From Asaia bogorensis (GTDB taxonomy: Bacteria; Pseudomonadota; Alphaproteobacteria; Acetobacterales; Acetobacteraceae), in contig NZ_UEGO01000004.1 in the NCBI RefSeq assembly GCF_900465345.1, positions 186,001 to 250,000 of the forward strand: a DNA stretch of 64,000 bases, read 5' to 3'. The notes beneath the pieces are model-generated. The model was not told where the DNA came from, searched no databases, and saw only the letters and a program-made list of their open reading frames with translations. Positions within the stretch are counted from its first letter, which is position 1, and each line of letters begins with the position of its first letter. The position numbers were made by a program, and so were the translations under genes. Below are positions 26,882 to 36,410 of this stretch, piece by piece.

Positions 26882-26926
26882 ATGGGGCTTTGCCCCATCC
26901 CCCACCCAAGGACATGCGTCCTTTGG
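26882..26926. repeat. Two-hairpin intergenic repeat, copy 1
   Basis: Hairpin A has a 7-bp stem ATGGGGC/GCCCCAT and TTT loop (26882-26898). A C-rich spacer follows, then hairpin B, CCAAGGAC/GTCCTTTGG with ATGC loop and one bulge (26906-26926). It lies between the convergent WD40 and DUF1348 genes. The same layout recurs inverted at 41883-41923. It may act as a REP-like element and terminator. Confidence 0.6.
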
Positions 26927-26997
26927 AAACCTGTCTGTCGAACAGGATCAGAGGGGGGGTGTCCGTGCCCGAAAGGCGAGAGCCACGCCCCTGAGAA

Positions 26998-27471
26998 TTA
27001 CAGGCCGAGTTCGCTCAGTGACGGATGGTCATCCGGGCGGCGGCCCTGCGGCCAGTGGAACAGCCGATCAGCGCTGTTGATGGCAAGATCATTGATCGAC
27101 GCCATACGCTGCGCCATCAGGCCTTGTGCGTCGAAAACCCAGTTCTCATTCCCGTAGGAGCGAAACCACTGGCCCGAGGCGTCGTGCCACTCATAGGCAA
27201 AGCGCACGGCAATACGGTCGTCCTGATACGCAAAGAGCTCCTTGATCAGCCGGTAATCCTGCTCGGCAGCCCATTTGCGTTCAAGGAACGCGACAATAGC
27301 CGGGCGACCCTGCAGGAACTCATTGCGATTGCGCCATTGGCTCTCGACACTATACGCCAGTGAGACCTGAGACGGGTTGCGGCTGTTCCATGCATCCTCG
27401 GCACGACGTACCTTCAGCCGCGCCGTTTCTGCGGTAAAGGGAGGAACCAGAGCCGCGGGGTCTTTGGTCAT
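26998..27471 (-). CDS. DUF1348 / NTF2-like protein
   Basis: 157 residues from ATG 27471. The protein has the SnoaL/NTF2-like cone fold signature of DUF1348 ([48 protein letters not shown]). The function of the family is not established. It overlaps the bioA stop (ATGA) and so is the last gene of the minus run mtnA - lipoprotein - bioA. A link with biotin synthesis is not implied by the family. Confidence 0.85.
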   Translation of the reverse strand: MTKDPAALVPPFTAETARLKVRRAEDAWNSRNPSQVSLAYSVESQWRNRNEFLQGRPAIVAFLERKWAAEQDYRLIKELFAYQDDRIAVRFAYEWHDASGQWFRSYGNENWVFDAQGLMAQRMASINDLAINSADRLFHWPQGRRPDDHPSLSELGL

Positions 27472-28742
27472 GAACTTGCCTTCCTGAACGCCCCCGCCTG
27501 CACAACAGTGAATATCGCCGTCGTGAGGCGCGCCAGATCCTCTGGAGTGATCGTGAAGGCGGGTGTGAGATAGATGATATTGCGAAACGGCCTGACCCAG
27601 ACGCCGCACGCAACAAGCGCGGCCTTAAGCCCGGCCATATCCTCGATCGCTTCAAGCTCGACCACACCGATCGCGCCCAGCACACGCACATCACGCACGC
27701 CAGACAGAGCACGACAGGGCTCCAGCTGATCACGCAGCATCGCTGAAAGCGCGGCGACCTGAGCCAGGCGCGGCTCACGCCCGAAAAGATCAAGCGAGGC
27801 ACAGGCGGCGGCGCAGGCCAGGGCATTGGCCATGAAAGTCGGGCCATGCATGAGCGCGGCCATGGGTGAGTCGGACAGAAACGCCTCATAGACATGGCGG
27901 CGCGCAACGGTTGCCGCCAAAGCCATTGTGCCACCGGTCAGGGCTTTGGAGAGCGTGATGATATCGGGCACAATCCCGGCTTGCTCGCAGGCAAACATGG
28001 TGCCTGTGCGCCCGAAACCCGTGAAAATCTCATCGAGTATCAGCAACACGCCATGTTTGTCGGCCAGTTGCCGTAGTCGGGCAAGCACCTCGGGGGCATG
28101 GAACACCATACCGCCAGCACCCTGCACCAGAGGCTCGGTGATGATTGCCGCGATACTGCCCGCATGATGCGCCAGAAGCTGGTCGAGGGCCTCATAGCAT
28201 GCTGCGTCGAGGGGTAAATCAGCAATAACCTGCTCGGGAAACACGCCGCTGAAGAGGCTGTGCATCCCCTCTTCAGGATCGCAGATCGACATCGTCGCAA
28301 GCGTGTCACCGTGATAGCCCCCACGGAAGGAGAGCAGCCTCGTACGTCCTTTTTCACCGCGATTGAGCCAGAACTGGATCGCCATTTTCATGGCCACTTC
28401 GACGGCCACCGAACCGCTATCGGTGAAAAAACAATGGGCGAGATCACCCGGCAGGAGTGCCGTCAGACGCTCTGACAGCTCCATGACCGGCCGATGAACC
28501 AGCCCGCCAAGCATGACATGGGGCATGGCATCGAGCTGGGCCGCCACCCGGGCACGTATATGGGGATGATTATAACCGTGACAGGCCGTCCACCACGAGG
28601 CGATCCCATCCACCAGCGAGCGGCCATCTTCCAGAACGATGCGCGTATCCTGCGTCCGCGCCGCAATGAGCGGCGCAGGCGCTGTGTGCATCTGGGTATA
28701 GGGCAGCCAGACAGGACTTGTGGAAGGCTTTTCGGATGTCAT
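27468..28742 (-). CDS. bioA: Adenosylmethionine-8-amino-7-oxononanoate aminotransferase BioA
   Basis: 424 residues of the class III PLP aminotransferases. The BioA-type opening [10 protein letters not shown] (11-20), [31 protein letters not shown] and the PLP lysine Lys266 (LSKALTGG) are present. It converts KAPA to DAPA with SAM as amino donor. The other biotin genes (bioF, bioH-like, bioCD) lie about 6 kb away on the other strand, so the pathway is split. It is tightly flanked by the lipoprotein gene (3-base gap) and the DUF1348 gene. Confidence 0.95.
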   Translation of the reverse strand: MTSEKPSTSPVWLPYTQMHTAPAPLIAARTQDTRIVLEDGRSLVDGIASWWTACHGYNHPHIRARVAAQLDAMPHVMLGGLVHRPVMELSERLTALLPGDLAHCFFTDSGSVAVEVAMKMAIQFWLNRGEKGRTRLLSFRGGYHGDTLATMSICDPEEGMHSLFSGVFPEQVIADLPLDAACYEALDQLLAHHAGSIAAIITEPLVQGAGGMVFHAPEVLARLRQLADKHGVLLILDEIFTGFGRTGTMFACEQAGIVPDIITLSKALTGGTMALAATVARRHVYEAFLSDSPMAALMHGPTFMANALACAAACASLDLFGREPRLAQVAALSAMLRDQLEPCRALSGVRDVRVLGAIGVVELEAIEDMAGLKAALVACGVWVRPFRNIIYLTPAFTITPEDLARLTTAIFTVVQAGAFRKASS

Positions 28743-28745
28743 GCC

Positions 28746-29705
28746 TTACTGCCCGCTATCGGGCTCACGATCGGCATCGTAGAGCACCTGAAGCACGGCG
28801 CACCACGGATAGCGCGTGTCATAGAACTGACCCTCGGCGGTTGCGAGCGCACCGTTGGAATCGGTCGGAACATGGGTCAGGGATACCGTATCATCCACAT
28901 TGCCGCCGATGATGCTCAGCTCATTGCCAAAAGGCGGGGCATTCTGATGCGTGGCAACCACGATGCCGCAATGGGAAGGGAACCCATAGGAGGTTGGCAG
29001 CATGGCAAAGGTCACGCTGCGGCTCTTGCCGCGACCCACGCAGAGCAGATCACCCAGCTGGGGAATATAGGTTTTCGGGTCCTGCGCGCGCAGACCCGTG
29101 GACTGTCCCGAAGCGGCGGCATTGATATAGGTCGAATGGTTGGGCGAATAGGGAAAGCGGTCATTCGCACCGGCCACGCGCATCACATAGGAGATGAACG
29201 CCGCCGACCAGGCGTAATGCCCGTCATTCTCGGGGCGGAAAAGCTGACCATCCGCATTGTATTTGCCGCTCCATGAGACTTCCGTCTCATAGGGGTCCTG
29301 CCCGATCCACCAGTACTCGCCTACACGCTGCCAGAGGCCGGGGATACGCTCGGGCTTGAGCGAGGGGGCACTTGGCTCGGGACGATCCTCGGGATCGTCA
29401 TCGCTGACAGGGTTACCGAACATGCGCCATTCGCGCATGGCGATCGCCACAACATCCTGACGGTTGAACGGCACGAAATTGCGCGAGGCGAAGTCGGGCA
29501 CATGGCCATCATAGCCATAGGCCCCGACACGCCCGTTGGCATATTGTGCCATAGGCGTCTGGGCCGGATGTTGCGCTGCATTCTGAACCGCAGTCGACGC
29601 GCACCCTGAAAGCAGCATGAGCGCACCAAGAGCGCCGACAACCCGGCTCTGCCCGGCAAGGGTATTCTGCGCATATGATCGTAAAGAAAACAGTCCGGCG
29701 CCCAT
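28746..29705 (-). CDS. DUF2272 lipoprotein
   Basis: 319 residues from ATG 29705; the longer frame upstream lacks a signal. A lipoprotein signal ends in the lipobox LLSGC with Cys35. The mature protein contains the DUF2272 region (WSAAFISYVMRVAGANDRFPYS, then GDLLCVGRG, SHCGIVVA, GGNV). The Ser-Ala-Ala-Phe and later His pattern recalls NlpC/CHAP-like folds, but the usual catalytic Cys is replaced by Ala-Ala. The function is unknown; an envelope role is likely from the lipobox. Confidence 0.75.
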   Translation of the reverse strand: MGAGLFSLRSYAQNTLAGQSRVVGALGALMLLSGCASTAVQNAAQHPAQTPMAQYANGRVGAYGYDGHVPDFASRNFVPFNRQDVVAIAMREWRMFGNPVSDDDPEDRPEPSAPSLKPERIPGLWQRVGEYWWIGQDPYETEVSWSGKYNADGQLFRPENDGHYAWSAAFISYVMRVAGANDRFPYSPNHSTYINAAASGQSTGLRAQDPKTYIPQLGDLLCVGRGKSRSVTFAMLPTSYGFPSHCGIVVATHQNAPPFGNELSIIGGNVDDTVSLTHVPTDSNGALATAEGQFYDTRYPWCAVLQVLYDADREPDSGQ

Positions 29706-29847
29706 GATGTGATTCTTCTCCCTGTATGCGCAACGAGCGCCGAACAGCGCCGGTTCATTACAGCGAGATAGGAACGAGAGCGGCGCTCCGGTCAAGTGCC
29801 GCTCTTGTCATGCCTTGGTGACTGCCTTGCGCGAGGCAGCCGAGGCT

Positions 29848-30975
29848 TCAGCCAGCCTGATCAGGGAACAGGGAAGCAAGAGCCTCGGCAGTTGCCTCGC
29901 AGCGGCCACGCTCGGTAATCAGCCCTGAAACCAGTCGGGCCGGGGTAACGTCGAAGGCCGGATTGGCGGCCTTGGTAATCCGGGGGGTGACGCGCACGCG
30001 GGCAGCCTGACCCTGCTCATCGATGCCATGAACATAGGTTACTTCCTCGCCCGAACGCTCCTCGATGGGAATTTCCTTCACACCATCGGTTACCCGCCAG
30101 TCGATGGTCGAGGAAGGCAGCGCGACCCAGAAGGGCACGTTATTGTCATGAGCCGCCAGGGCCTTGAGATACGTGCCGATCTTGTTTGCAACATCTCCCT
30201 GACGGGTTACGCGATCTGTCCCTACGATCACCAGATCAACATCGCCATGCTGCATCAGGTGCCCACCGGCATTATCCGCGACCAGCGTGTGCGGCACGCC
30301 ATGCGCCCCCAACTCCCAGGCTGTCAGCAATGCGCCCTGATTGCGGGGGCGTGTCTCATCCACCCACACATGAACGGGCAGCCCGGCATCATGGGCCATA
30401 TAGATTGGGGCCAGGGCTGTGCCCCAATCGACCGTGGCAATCCATCCTGCATTGCAATGGGTCAGGATATTGAGACGTTCCTGACCGGGACGGCGCTTCT
30501 CCCAGAGCGTACGAAACAGCTCAAGCCCATGACGACCGATGGATTCATTGACCTGCACATCCTCGTCACAGATCGCATCCGCCTCTTCATAGGCTGCCTT
30601 CACGCGGGCATCAGGCGCCAGAGGCTGAAGATGCGCCACCATGCGTTCGATGGCCCAGCGCAGATTGATGGCCGTCGGGCGCGTCTCGACCAGACGCGCT
30701 GCGGCGTCCTTCAGCCCGGCATCGGATGCGTCTTTCTGCAGGGCAAAGGCCAGACCATAAGCGGCAACCGCGCCAATCAGGGGGGCACCGCGCACCTGCA
30801 TGGTACGAATGGCATGGGCTACCTGATCCTCTTCGCGCAGGGCGAGAACATCGAGCGTCCAGGGGAGCTTGGTCTGGTCGAAGATATGCACGAGAGCCGG
30901 GTCATGGGCGTCGCGCCAGACACTGCGATAGGGCGTACCGTTGATTTTCATGTGGGTATCCGTCTTGTGAGCCAC
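29848..30975 (-). CDS. mtnA: Methylthioribose-1-phosphate isomerase MtnA
   Basis: 375 residues, related to eIF2B alpha subunits. [15 protein letters not shown] (62-76), catalytic Cys174 in THCNAGW and Asp254 in GTDRVT match MtnA. It isomerises MTR-1-P to MTRu-1-P in methionine salvage from methylthioadenosine. Other salvage genes are not in this window. ATG 30975 is used; ATG 30951 ([11 protein letters not shown]) is also possible. A 9-bp inverted repeat lies 66-104 bases upstream. Confidence 0.94.
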   Translation of the reverse strand: MAHKTDTHMKINGTPYRSVWRDAHDPALVHIFDQTKLPWTLDVLALREEDQVAHAIRTMQVRGAPLIGAVAAYGLAFALQKDASDAGLKDAAARLVETRPTAINLRWAIERMVAHLQPLAPDARVKAAYEEADAICDEDVQVNESIGRHGLELFRTLWEKRRPGQERLNILTHCNAGWIATVDWGTALAPIYMAHDAGLPVHVWVDETRPRNQGALLTAWELGAHGVPHTLVADNAGGHLMQHGDVDLVIVGTDRVTRQGDVANKIGTYLKALAAHDNNVPFWVALPSSTIDWRVTDGVKEIPIEERSGEEVTYVHGIDEQGQAARVRVTPRITKAANPAFDVTPARLVSGLITERGRCEATAEALASLFPDQAG

Positions 30976-31040
30976 GCAATGCGGGGGAACTGCTTCCTGA
31001 CAAGGGAGCCGGTGTCATGATCAGAGGGCTAGCATGTGGC

Positions 31041-31079
31041 AAATAAGGGGAGAGGACTCAAGTTCCTGTACCCTTATTT
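31041..31079. promoter_or_regulatory. Inverted repeat between mtnA and Nudix gene
   Basis: AAATAAGGG (31041-31049) and CCCTTATTT (31071-31079) form a perfect 9-bp inverted repeat with a 21-base spacer in the divergent region. It may be a dyad operator or, in RNA, a hairpin in the mtnA leader. Confidence 0.35.
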
Positions 31080-31214
31080 CCTGTAACGCACCGGGCTTTT
31101 TCATGAATCTGCCACGATACTGACAAGCTGTGGAACCACGCTGATGATCGGGAACAAGGTTTTACGGCTGGGCCGATCCGGTCTATATTGGGGCATAGGC
31201 AAAAGGACCAGAAT

Positions 31215-31847
31215 ATGAGCGAACCGCAATGGCTGACCTGGGCACGGGACGTGCAGGCGATCGCCCAGAACGGGCTCACCTTCTGCCAGAACCCCTATGA
31301 TCGCGAACGGTACGAGCAGTTGCGCGTGCTCGCATCGTCCATGATCGCCGCGCTGGGCCAGAACACACCCGAGACAGTGCTGACCCTGTTCACGAATGAA
31401 AATGGCTACGCCACCCCCAAGATCGATGTCCGTGGCGCGGTATTCAACGCGGCAGGCGCGATCCTTATGGTACGCGAAGCCATCGATCAGGATCGCTGGA
31501 CCCTGCCTGGCGGCTGGGCGGACGTGAATTTCACCACGGCCGAAAACACGCTCAAGGAAGTCATGGAAGAGAGCGGGTACAGCGCGGAAATCATCAAGCT
31601 GGCCGCCCTTTGGGACCGCAACAGACAGGGCCACCCGCCTGACGTCTTTTCCTGTGCCAAGGTGTTCTATCTGTGTCGTCTGACAGGCGGCACCCCCACC
31701 ATCGACAATCTCGAAACCTCGGGGATCGGCTGGTTCAACCGTGACAACCTGCCTGATGATCTCTCTTTGACACGGCTCCTGCCCCATCAGCTTCGCCGCA
31801 TGTTCGATCATTACGACCAGCCGGATCTGGCGACGGATTACGACTGA
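31215..31847 (+). CDS. Nudix hydrolase with N-terminal Hydrolase_N domain
   Basis: 210 residues from ATG 31215 behind AAAGGA. The N-terminal helical region is about 1-65 and the Nudix fold follows. The Nudix helix LPGGWADV...LKEVMEESGY keeps the EExG core, but Phe replaces the first motif Glu and Lys the Arg. The subfamily cleaves nucleotide-sugar or other nucleoside-diphosphate-linked compounds; the substrate is unknown. The glycosyltransferase gene begins 4 bases after its stop. Confidence 0.87.
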   Translation: MSEPQWLTWARDVQAIAQNGLTFCQNPYDRERYEQLRVLASSMIAALGQNTPETVLTLFTNENGYATPKIDVRGAVFNAAGAILMVREAIDQDRWTLPGGWADVNFTTAENTLKEVMEESGYSAEIIKLAALWDRNRQGHPPDVFSCAKVFYLCRLTGGTPTIDNLETSGIGWFNRDNLPDDLSLTRLLPHQLRRMFDHYDQPDLATDYD

Positions 31848-31851
31848 CGCC

Positions 31852-32934
31852 ATGAAGGTCATGACCATTCTCCCCCGCCGGGAGGGCTATGCGCCCGACC
31901 GTGCAGGGGCCATCGCGCTTCTGATCTCCCGTCTGGCGTCCCCGGAAGATATCGTGATCGGCACCGAAATCACCGGCTCACCTTTGCCGGGTGGCCAGTT
32001 CATAGCCGTGACCGAACCGGGCGGGCTGCATCGCTGGCGCCGTGATGGCACGCGCTATCGGATTGCCTGCCAGCGTGAGATCAGACGGCATCGACCCGAT
32101 CTGGTGGAGGTGCATAACCGTCCGGCTCTGGCGCGGGCGCTCCGGAAGTGTGGTGTCCCGGTTCACCTTATTTTGCATAACGACCCACAGGACATGCATG
32201 GGGCCCGTCGTCCGCGCCAGCGTCAGGAGCTCATGCAGCATGTGAAAGTGTTCACGGTCTCTTTCTGGCTGCGACGACGCTTTCTGGAAGACCTCGATGA
32301 CGGACCGGTTACGGTCATGCCCAATTGTCTCGATCTGTCTGCCCTGCCCGCTCCCCCCGAGAAACGCGCGAAACTGGTGCTTTTTGCAGGCCGCATGGTG
32401 GCGGATAAGGGGGCCGACGCCTTCGTGCGCGCCTGGGCTGCGGTCAGCCAGAAGGCTCCGGGCTGGAAAGCGATCATGATCGGGGCCGATCGCTTTCGCT
32501 TCAATTCGCCACGCACAACCTTTGTCGATCGGGTCGAGGCCAGCGCGAGCGCGGCCGGAATTACGCTCTGTGGCTATCAGATGCATCATCAGGTGCTCGA
32601 AGCCATGGCGGCGGCCTCGATCGTCGTCGTGCCCAGCCGTTGGCCCGAGCCTTTCGGTCTGACTGCGCTAGAGGCCATGGCGAGCGGCGCGGCTGTTATC
32701 GCCTCACCCCGCGGGGGCCTGCCTGAAGTTGTGGGAGAGGCAGCTCTTCTGGCCCTCCCGGATGAAGGCGATGCGCTTGAAAAAGCAATGCTGCGCCTGA
32801 TCGAGAACGAAGCACTCAGAGCAGAATGCGTCCGGCGTGGATACGAGCAGGCGCAGAAATTTGATCTGGCACGCGCCCGTCAATTACTAAAGAAAATGCG
32901 TGATAAATCGGTAAACCTCGGAAAATCGCACTAA
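31852..32934 (+). CDS. Glycosyltransferase family 4
   Basis: 360 residues, GT-B fold. The donor-binding C-terminal domain contains VVVPSRWPEPFGLTALEAMA with the conserved E-x7-E, and LVLFAGRMVADKGADAFV. The N-terminal acceptor domain is shorter. There is no membrane segment. It likely transfers a sugar in envelope polysaccharide synthesis; acceptor and sugar cannot be told. The gene is coupled to the Nudix gene upstream. Confidence 0.88.
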   Translation: MKVMTILPRREGYAPDRAGAIALLISRLASPEDIVIGTEITGSPLPGGQFIAVTEPGGLHRWRRDGTRYRIACQREIRRHRPDLVEVHNRPALARALRKCGVPVHLILHNDPQDMHGARRPRQRQELMQHVKVFTVSFWLRRRFLEDLDDGPVTVMPNCLDLSALPAPPEKRAKLVLFAGRMVADKGADAFVRAWAAVSQKAPGWKAIMIGADRFRFNSPRTTFVDRVEASASAAGITLCGYQMHHQVLEAMAAASIVVVPSRWPEPFGLTALEAMASGAAVIASPRGGLPEVVGEAALLALPDEGDALEKAMLRLIENEALRAECVRRGYEQAQKFDLARARQLLKKMRDKSVNLGKSH

Positions 32935-33012
32935 GCGGTGATCTGTGGCGCCGCATATTCGACACATTAAAGACATTGGCTATGACCGTACAGTATTTCT
33001 CTGAGAGGACAC

Positions 33013-33441
33013 ATGTCTAAAACACGAATCCTGCCTGCCCTTGCTCTTGCTGCTTTTGTGGCGGCACCTGTGGCTCATGCACAAACTTCAGGATGCGATA
33101 CCAATACAGGAAATACAGGTGTGATTGGTCGCTTGGCGGCCAAGGAAAACTGCCTGAACAATCGGGTGCAGAACTGGCAGAACAAGAACAAGGAAGCATC
33201 CGAAGCTCGTCAAAAGAAGATCGACGAACTGCGCGACAAATACACTAATGCTCCCGAGCGTGAACGCGAGAAGATCCAGAACAAGATCGATGCCCAGAAG
33301 GACAAGCTGAACAACCTGAAGCAAGAGCGCACCCAGCGCATTGATCAGTTCAAGGCTGACCAGAAAGCTCAGCGCGACCAGATGAAGGCATTGTCGGACA
33401 AGACAAAGCAGGATTTTCGCAATCTGGGTCGCTTGAACTGA
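33013..33441 (+). CDS. Small secreted coiled-coil protein, Lys/Glu/Gln-rich
   Basis: 142 residues with a clear signal peptide (MSKTRILPALALAAFVAA...AHA, about 23 residues). The mature protein has two cysteines (SGCDT, KENCLNN) that could pair. From about residue 55 to the end it is highly charged and helical (KKIDELRDKY, REKIQNKIDAQKDKLNNLKQ), suggesting a continuous coiled coil. I do not recognise a family. RBS is AGAGGA. It is a single gene followed by a hairpin. Confidence 0.78.
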   Translation: MSKTRILPALALAAFVAAPVAHAQTSGCDTNTGNTGVIGRLAAKENCLNNRVQNWQNKNKEASEARQKKIDELRDKYTNAPEREREKIQNKIDAQKDKLNNLKQERTQRIDQFKADQKAQRDQMKALSDKTKQDFRNLGRLN

Positions 33442-33488
33442 CGGTTTGACAGGATGGCGTGTCCGTCATCCTGATATTTCCCCCTTCT

Positions 33489-33520
33489 CCCTTGCAGCCC
33501 AACCCTATGGGCTGCAAGGG
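33489..33520. terminator. Strong hairpin after the coiled-coil gene
   Basis: A perfect 13-bp stem CCCTTGCAGCCCA / TGGGCTGCAAGGG with a 6-base loop lies 48 bases after the stop. The downstream T run is weak. Confidence 0.55.
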
Positions 33521-33631
33521 CCGCGATTTGTCCTTACTGACCCGCAGACAGCGAAATGTGTCGGATAAAAAAGACCTGCTAGAGCCGAATTCCCGTGTCT
33601 CGCCATGACATTCGGCGTTAAGACAGGCGCC

Positions 33632-34525
33632 ATGACGGTTTCTCCCCCCATACAGGGCTCCCGCCCAGTCGTTCCTACGCCTGGTTCAGCGCACGCGCCG
33701 AAGCAATGGCAGAGTGAGCGAAAACTGGCAGTGCTCACCGGTGCCTCAGGAGGAATCGGCGTTCTGATCGGCCGGATCCTTTTATCGCAGGGCTATGATC
33801 TCATTGCGCTTTGCCGCTCGAAGCCCGATCTTGATTCCGGCCGCACCCTCCATATTCCCTACGATCTTTCCCAAACCGAGACGCTTGCTTCAGCCAGCGA
33901 GACGATCGGGCAGTTTGATCGTCGGGTGTTTGCCCTCATCCATTGTGCAGGACTGATCACGCCATCCCCGGTTGCCGAAGCTGAAGAGGCCATGCTCACA
34001 GCGCAGATCACCCTCAATCTTACCGCGCCCATTCTTCTCACACGCCATCTCCTGCCGCATATGAGGCCTGGCAGCACCCGCAGCGAACCAGGCGGTCATA
34101 TCGTTTTCATCAATTCCATGTCGGCAGTCATGCCCCTGGCCGGAAGTGCGGCCTATGCCGCGGCCAAGGCTGGTCTGCGAAGCTTTGCACTCTCGCTCGC
34201 CCAGGAACTGCGTCCATCAAGTCTCTCGGTCAGCAGCGTTTTTCCCGGTGCGGTACAGACATCCATGCTGCAACGCGAGATGGAAGAGGGTGGCTCGGTG
34301 CTGAATTACGTGAGCACACCCCTCGATCCCGGAAAAGTCGCCCAGGCCGTCATCAACCAGCTTGGCAAAACCCGGAAGAATACCTGCCGCGAGCAGTTCA
34401 TGCCCGCCATTGATGGCGTATTTGGCAAGATGTGTATGGTCGTACCCGCGCTTTTGCGCCTGACCCTGCCTGCACTCCATGCGATCGGACGGCGTAATTA
34501 CGAGAAGGCCCGACATCGCAACTGA
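33632..34525 (+). CDS. Short-chain dehydrogenase/reductase
   Basis: 297 residues from ATG 33632 (ATG 33605 possible). The Rossmann motif TGASGGIG, the NNAG-equivalent HCAG, catalytic Ser in INSMSAV, and YAAAK are all present, so the active site is intact. A C-terminal extension of about 60 residues is basic. Its substrate is unknown. It precedes bioF by 74 bases on the same strand; a tie to biotin synthesis is not indicated. Confidence 0.85.
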   Translation: MTVSPPIQGSRPVVPTPGSAHAPKQWQSERKLAVLTGASGGIGVLIGRILLSQGYDLIALCRSKPDLDSGRTLHIPYDLSQTETLASASETIGQFDRRVFALIHCAGLITPSPVAEAEEAMLTAQITLNLTAPILLTRHLLPHMRPGSTRSEPGGHIVFINSMSAVMPLAGSAAYAAAKAGLRSFALSLAQELRPSSLSVSSVFPGAVQTSMLQREMEEGGSVLNYVSTPLDPGKVAQAVINQLGKTRKNTCREQFMPAIDGVFGKMCMVVPALLRLTLPALHAIGRRNYEKARHRN

Positions 34526-34599
34526 GCAATGACACCCATACCGGGGTCGGGTCATGCCGAAGAATTGACAAGCCCACGCCATAGCGGCAGGGACAAGCC

Positions 34600-35784
34600 A
34601 TGACGCGCTTTGATCCGCTTCTCAGACAGGCACTCGACACGCTGGAATCCCGTTCCCTGCGTCGCACCTTGCGCCCCCTGCATCGCACCCCCGATGCGGT
34701 TCTGCGTCAGGGCCGCGAAGTGCTCGATTTCTCGTCAAACGATTATCTTGGTCTCTCGGGTCATCCACTTCTGCGAGACCGCGCCGCCGACTGGGCTGTG
34801 CAGCATGGCACGGGAGCGCGGGCGTCACGGCTGGTCAGTGGCACGCTGGATCTGCATCAACAGGTCGAGGGACGCCTTGCCCGCTTCAAGGGGGCAGAAG
34901 CCGCCCTGCTGTTCGCTTCGGGCTGGCAAGCCAATGCTGCTGTTCTGCCCGCCCTGTTCCGCCTGGCCCGTGAACAGACCGGCGCGCCGCCGCTGGTCTT
35001 TACCGACAAGCTCAATCACGCCAGCATGCATCACGGTTGTGCTGCAGCCGGGGTGAAGCAGATCAGGTTCCGTCACAACGATCTGGCCCATCTCGAGGTC
35101 TTGCTTGAGCGCCACGCCGAACAGCCCGGCATGCGCTTCATCGTAACCGAGAGCGTCTTTTCCATGGATGGCGATACGGCCGATATTGCCGCGCTAAGCG
35201 CTCTGGCCAAACGATACGATGCCTTCTTCTACCTTGATGAGGCCCATGCAACGGGTGTTCTGGGCCCCCAGGGGCGCGGCCTGTCTCATGGTCATGAGGT
35301 GGATCTCGTCATGGGCACATTCAGCAAGGCGCTGGGCAGCATGGGAGCCTATATTGCCGGTTCACGCGCCCTGTGCGACTGGATCATCACGGCATGCTCG
35401 GGGTTCATCTACAGCACAGCCCCATCCCCGCCGATGTTGGGCGCCATGGATGCGGCTCTGGAACTCATGCCTGATCTGGAGGCGGCCCGCCTGAAACTGC
35501 GGCAGAATGCCGCACTCCTGCGTCAACGGCTCAACGAAGCCGGGATCGATACAGGCGGTTCAACCACGCAGATCATTCCCGTCATGATCGGCGATGAGGA
35601 AGCGACCCTTGCTCTTGCCGAAACGCTCGAAAAGCAGGGCCTGCTGACCATCGCCATCCGTCCGCCAACGGTCCCCGCCGGGTCGGCGCGTCTGCGTCTG
35701 GCCCTCAGTGCCAGCCATGATGAAGCCGCCATCAACAGGCTTGCCGATGCCCTGACCGGAGCCCTGCGGCCAGGCCGGTCATGA
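34600..35784 (+). CDS. bioF: 8-amino-7-oxononanoate synthase BioF
   Basis: 394 residues of the alpha-oxoamine synthase family: SSNDYLGLSGHP (45-56), YLDEAHATGVLGPQG, and the PLP lysine Lys243 in GTFSKALGS. It condenses pimeloyl-ACP/CoA with alanine to KAPA. The bioH-like ATG overlaps its stop (ATGA), beginning a coupled bioF - bioH-like - bioCD operon. Confidence 0.95.
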   Translation: MTRFDPLLRQALDTLESRSLRRTLRPLHRTPDAVLRQGREVLDFSSNDYLGLSGHPLLRDRAADWAVQHGTGARASRLVSGTLDLHQQVEGRLARFKGAEAALLFASGWQANAAVLPALFRLAREQTGAPPLVFTDKLNHASMHHGCAAAGVKQIRFRHNDLAHLEVLLERHAEQPGMRFIVTESVFSMDGDTADIAALSALAKRYDAFFYLDEAHATGVLGPQGRGLSHGHEVDLVMGTFSKALGSMGAYIAGSRALCDWIITACSGFIYSTAPSPPMLGAMDAALELMPDLEAARLKLRQNAALLRQRLNEAGIDTGGSTTQIIPVMIGDEEATLALAETLEKQGLLTIAIRPPTVPAGSARLRLALSASHDEAAINRLADALTGALRPGRS

Positions 35785-36410
35785 AGCTCGTCTTTGTTCA
35801 CGGATGGAGTTTCGATGCCCGGTTCTGGTCCCCGGTTCACGAGGCACTCGGCCATCCTGACTCGGTTTTTCTCGATCGCGGCTACACAGGTGCGCCCGAA
35901 ACACTGACCCTGCCCGACGCCCCCTATCTTGCCATCACCCACTCAGCAGGCACGGCAGATCTTCTCGCCCGCGACCTCACCGGGTGTCGCGGCATCGTGG
36001 CATTCAACAGTTTCGCCCGTTTCACCCGGTCGGACGATTTTCCCGAAGGTCTTCCTCCCCGTATCCTCTCCCGCATGGCCAGTCGCCTGTCCGATGATCC
36101 GGCGGGGGTTGTCACGCAGTTCCGGCAGCAATTCGAGCCCTTCCTGCCCTGCACCACGCTGGCACCCGACAGGTTGCAGGCCGGGCTTGATGCGCTGATA
36201 GCGACCGATGCCAGAGCCGAAGCGCGCCGCTGGGGGGCCAGTCTGACAACAATTAGCGGCACGAATGATCCGCTGGTAACACCTGCCATGACCCAGGCCG
36301 GCTTCCCTCTGGCGAAGACCCTGCAACGCGAAGGCGGGCATCTTCTGCCCCTGACCGATCCTGAGGGTTGCGCCGCCATCATCCGGGACCGGCTGGAGCA
36401 AGGCGCATGA
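35781..36410 (+). CDS. BioH-like pimeloyl-ACP methyl ester esterase (alpha/beta hydrolase)
   Basis: 209 residues, shorter than E. coli BioH (about 256). VFVHGWSFDARFW opens the fold. Nucleophile Ser55 is in THSAG, a variant of GxSxG; Asp163 (SGTNDPLV) and His187 (GGHLLPL) complete the triad. Position between bioF and bioC, with ATGA overlaps on both sides, argues it frees pimeloyl-ACP from its methyl ester. It could be a BioH analogue of separate origin. Confidence 0.82.
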   Translation: MKLVFVHGWSFDARFWSPVHEALGHPDSVFLDRGYTGAPETLTLPDAPYLAITHSAGTADLLARDLTGCRGIVAFNSFARFTRSDDFPEGLPPRILSRMASRLSDDPAGVVTQFRQQFEPFLPCTTLAPDRLQAGLDALIATDARAEARRWGASLTTISGTNDPLVTPAMTQAGFPLAKTLQREGGHLLPLTDPEGCAAIIRDRLEQGA

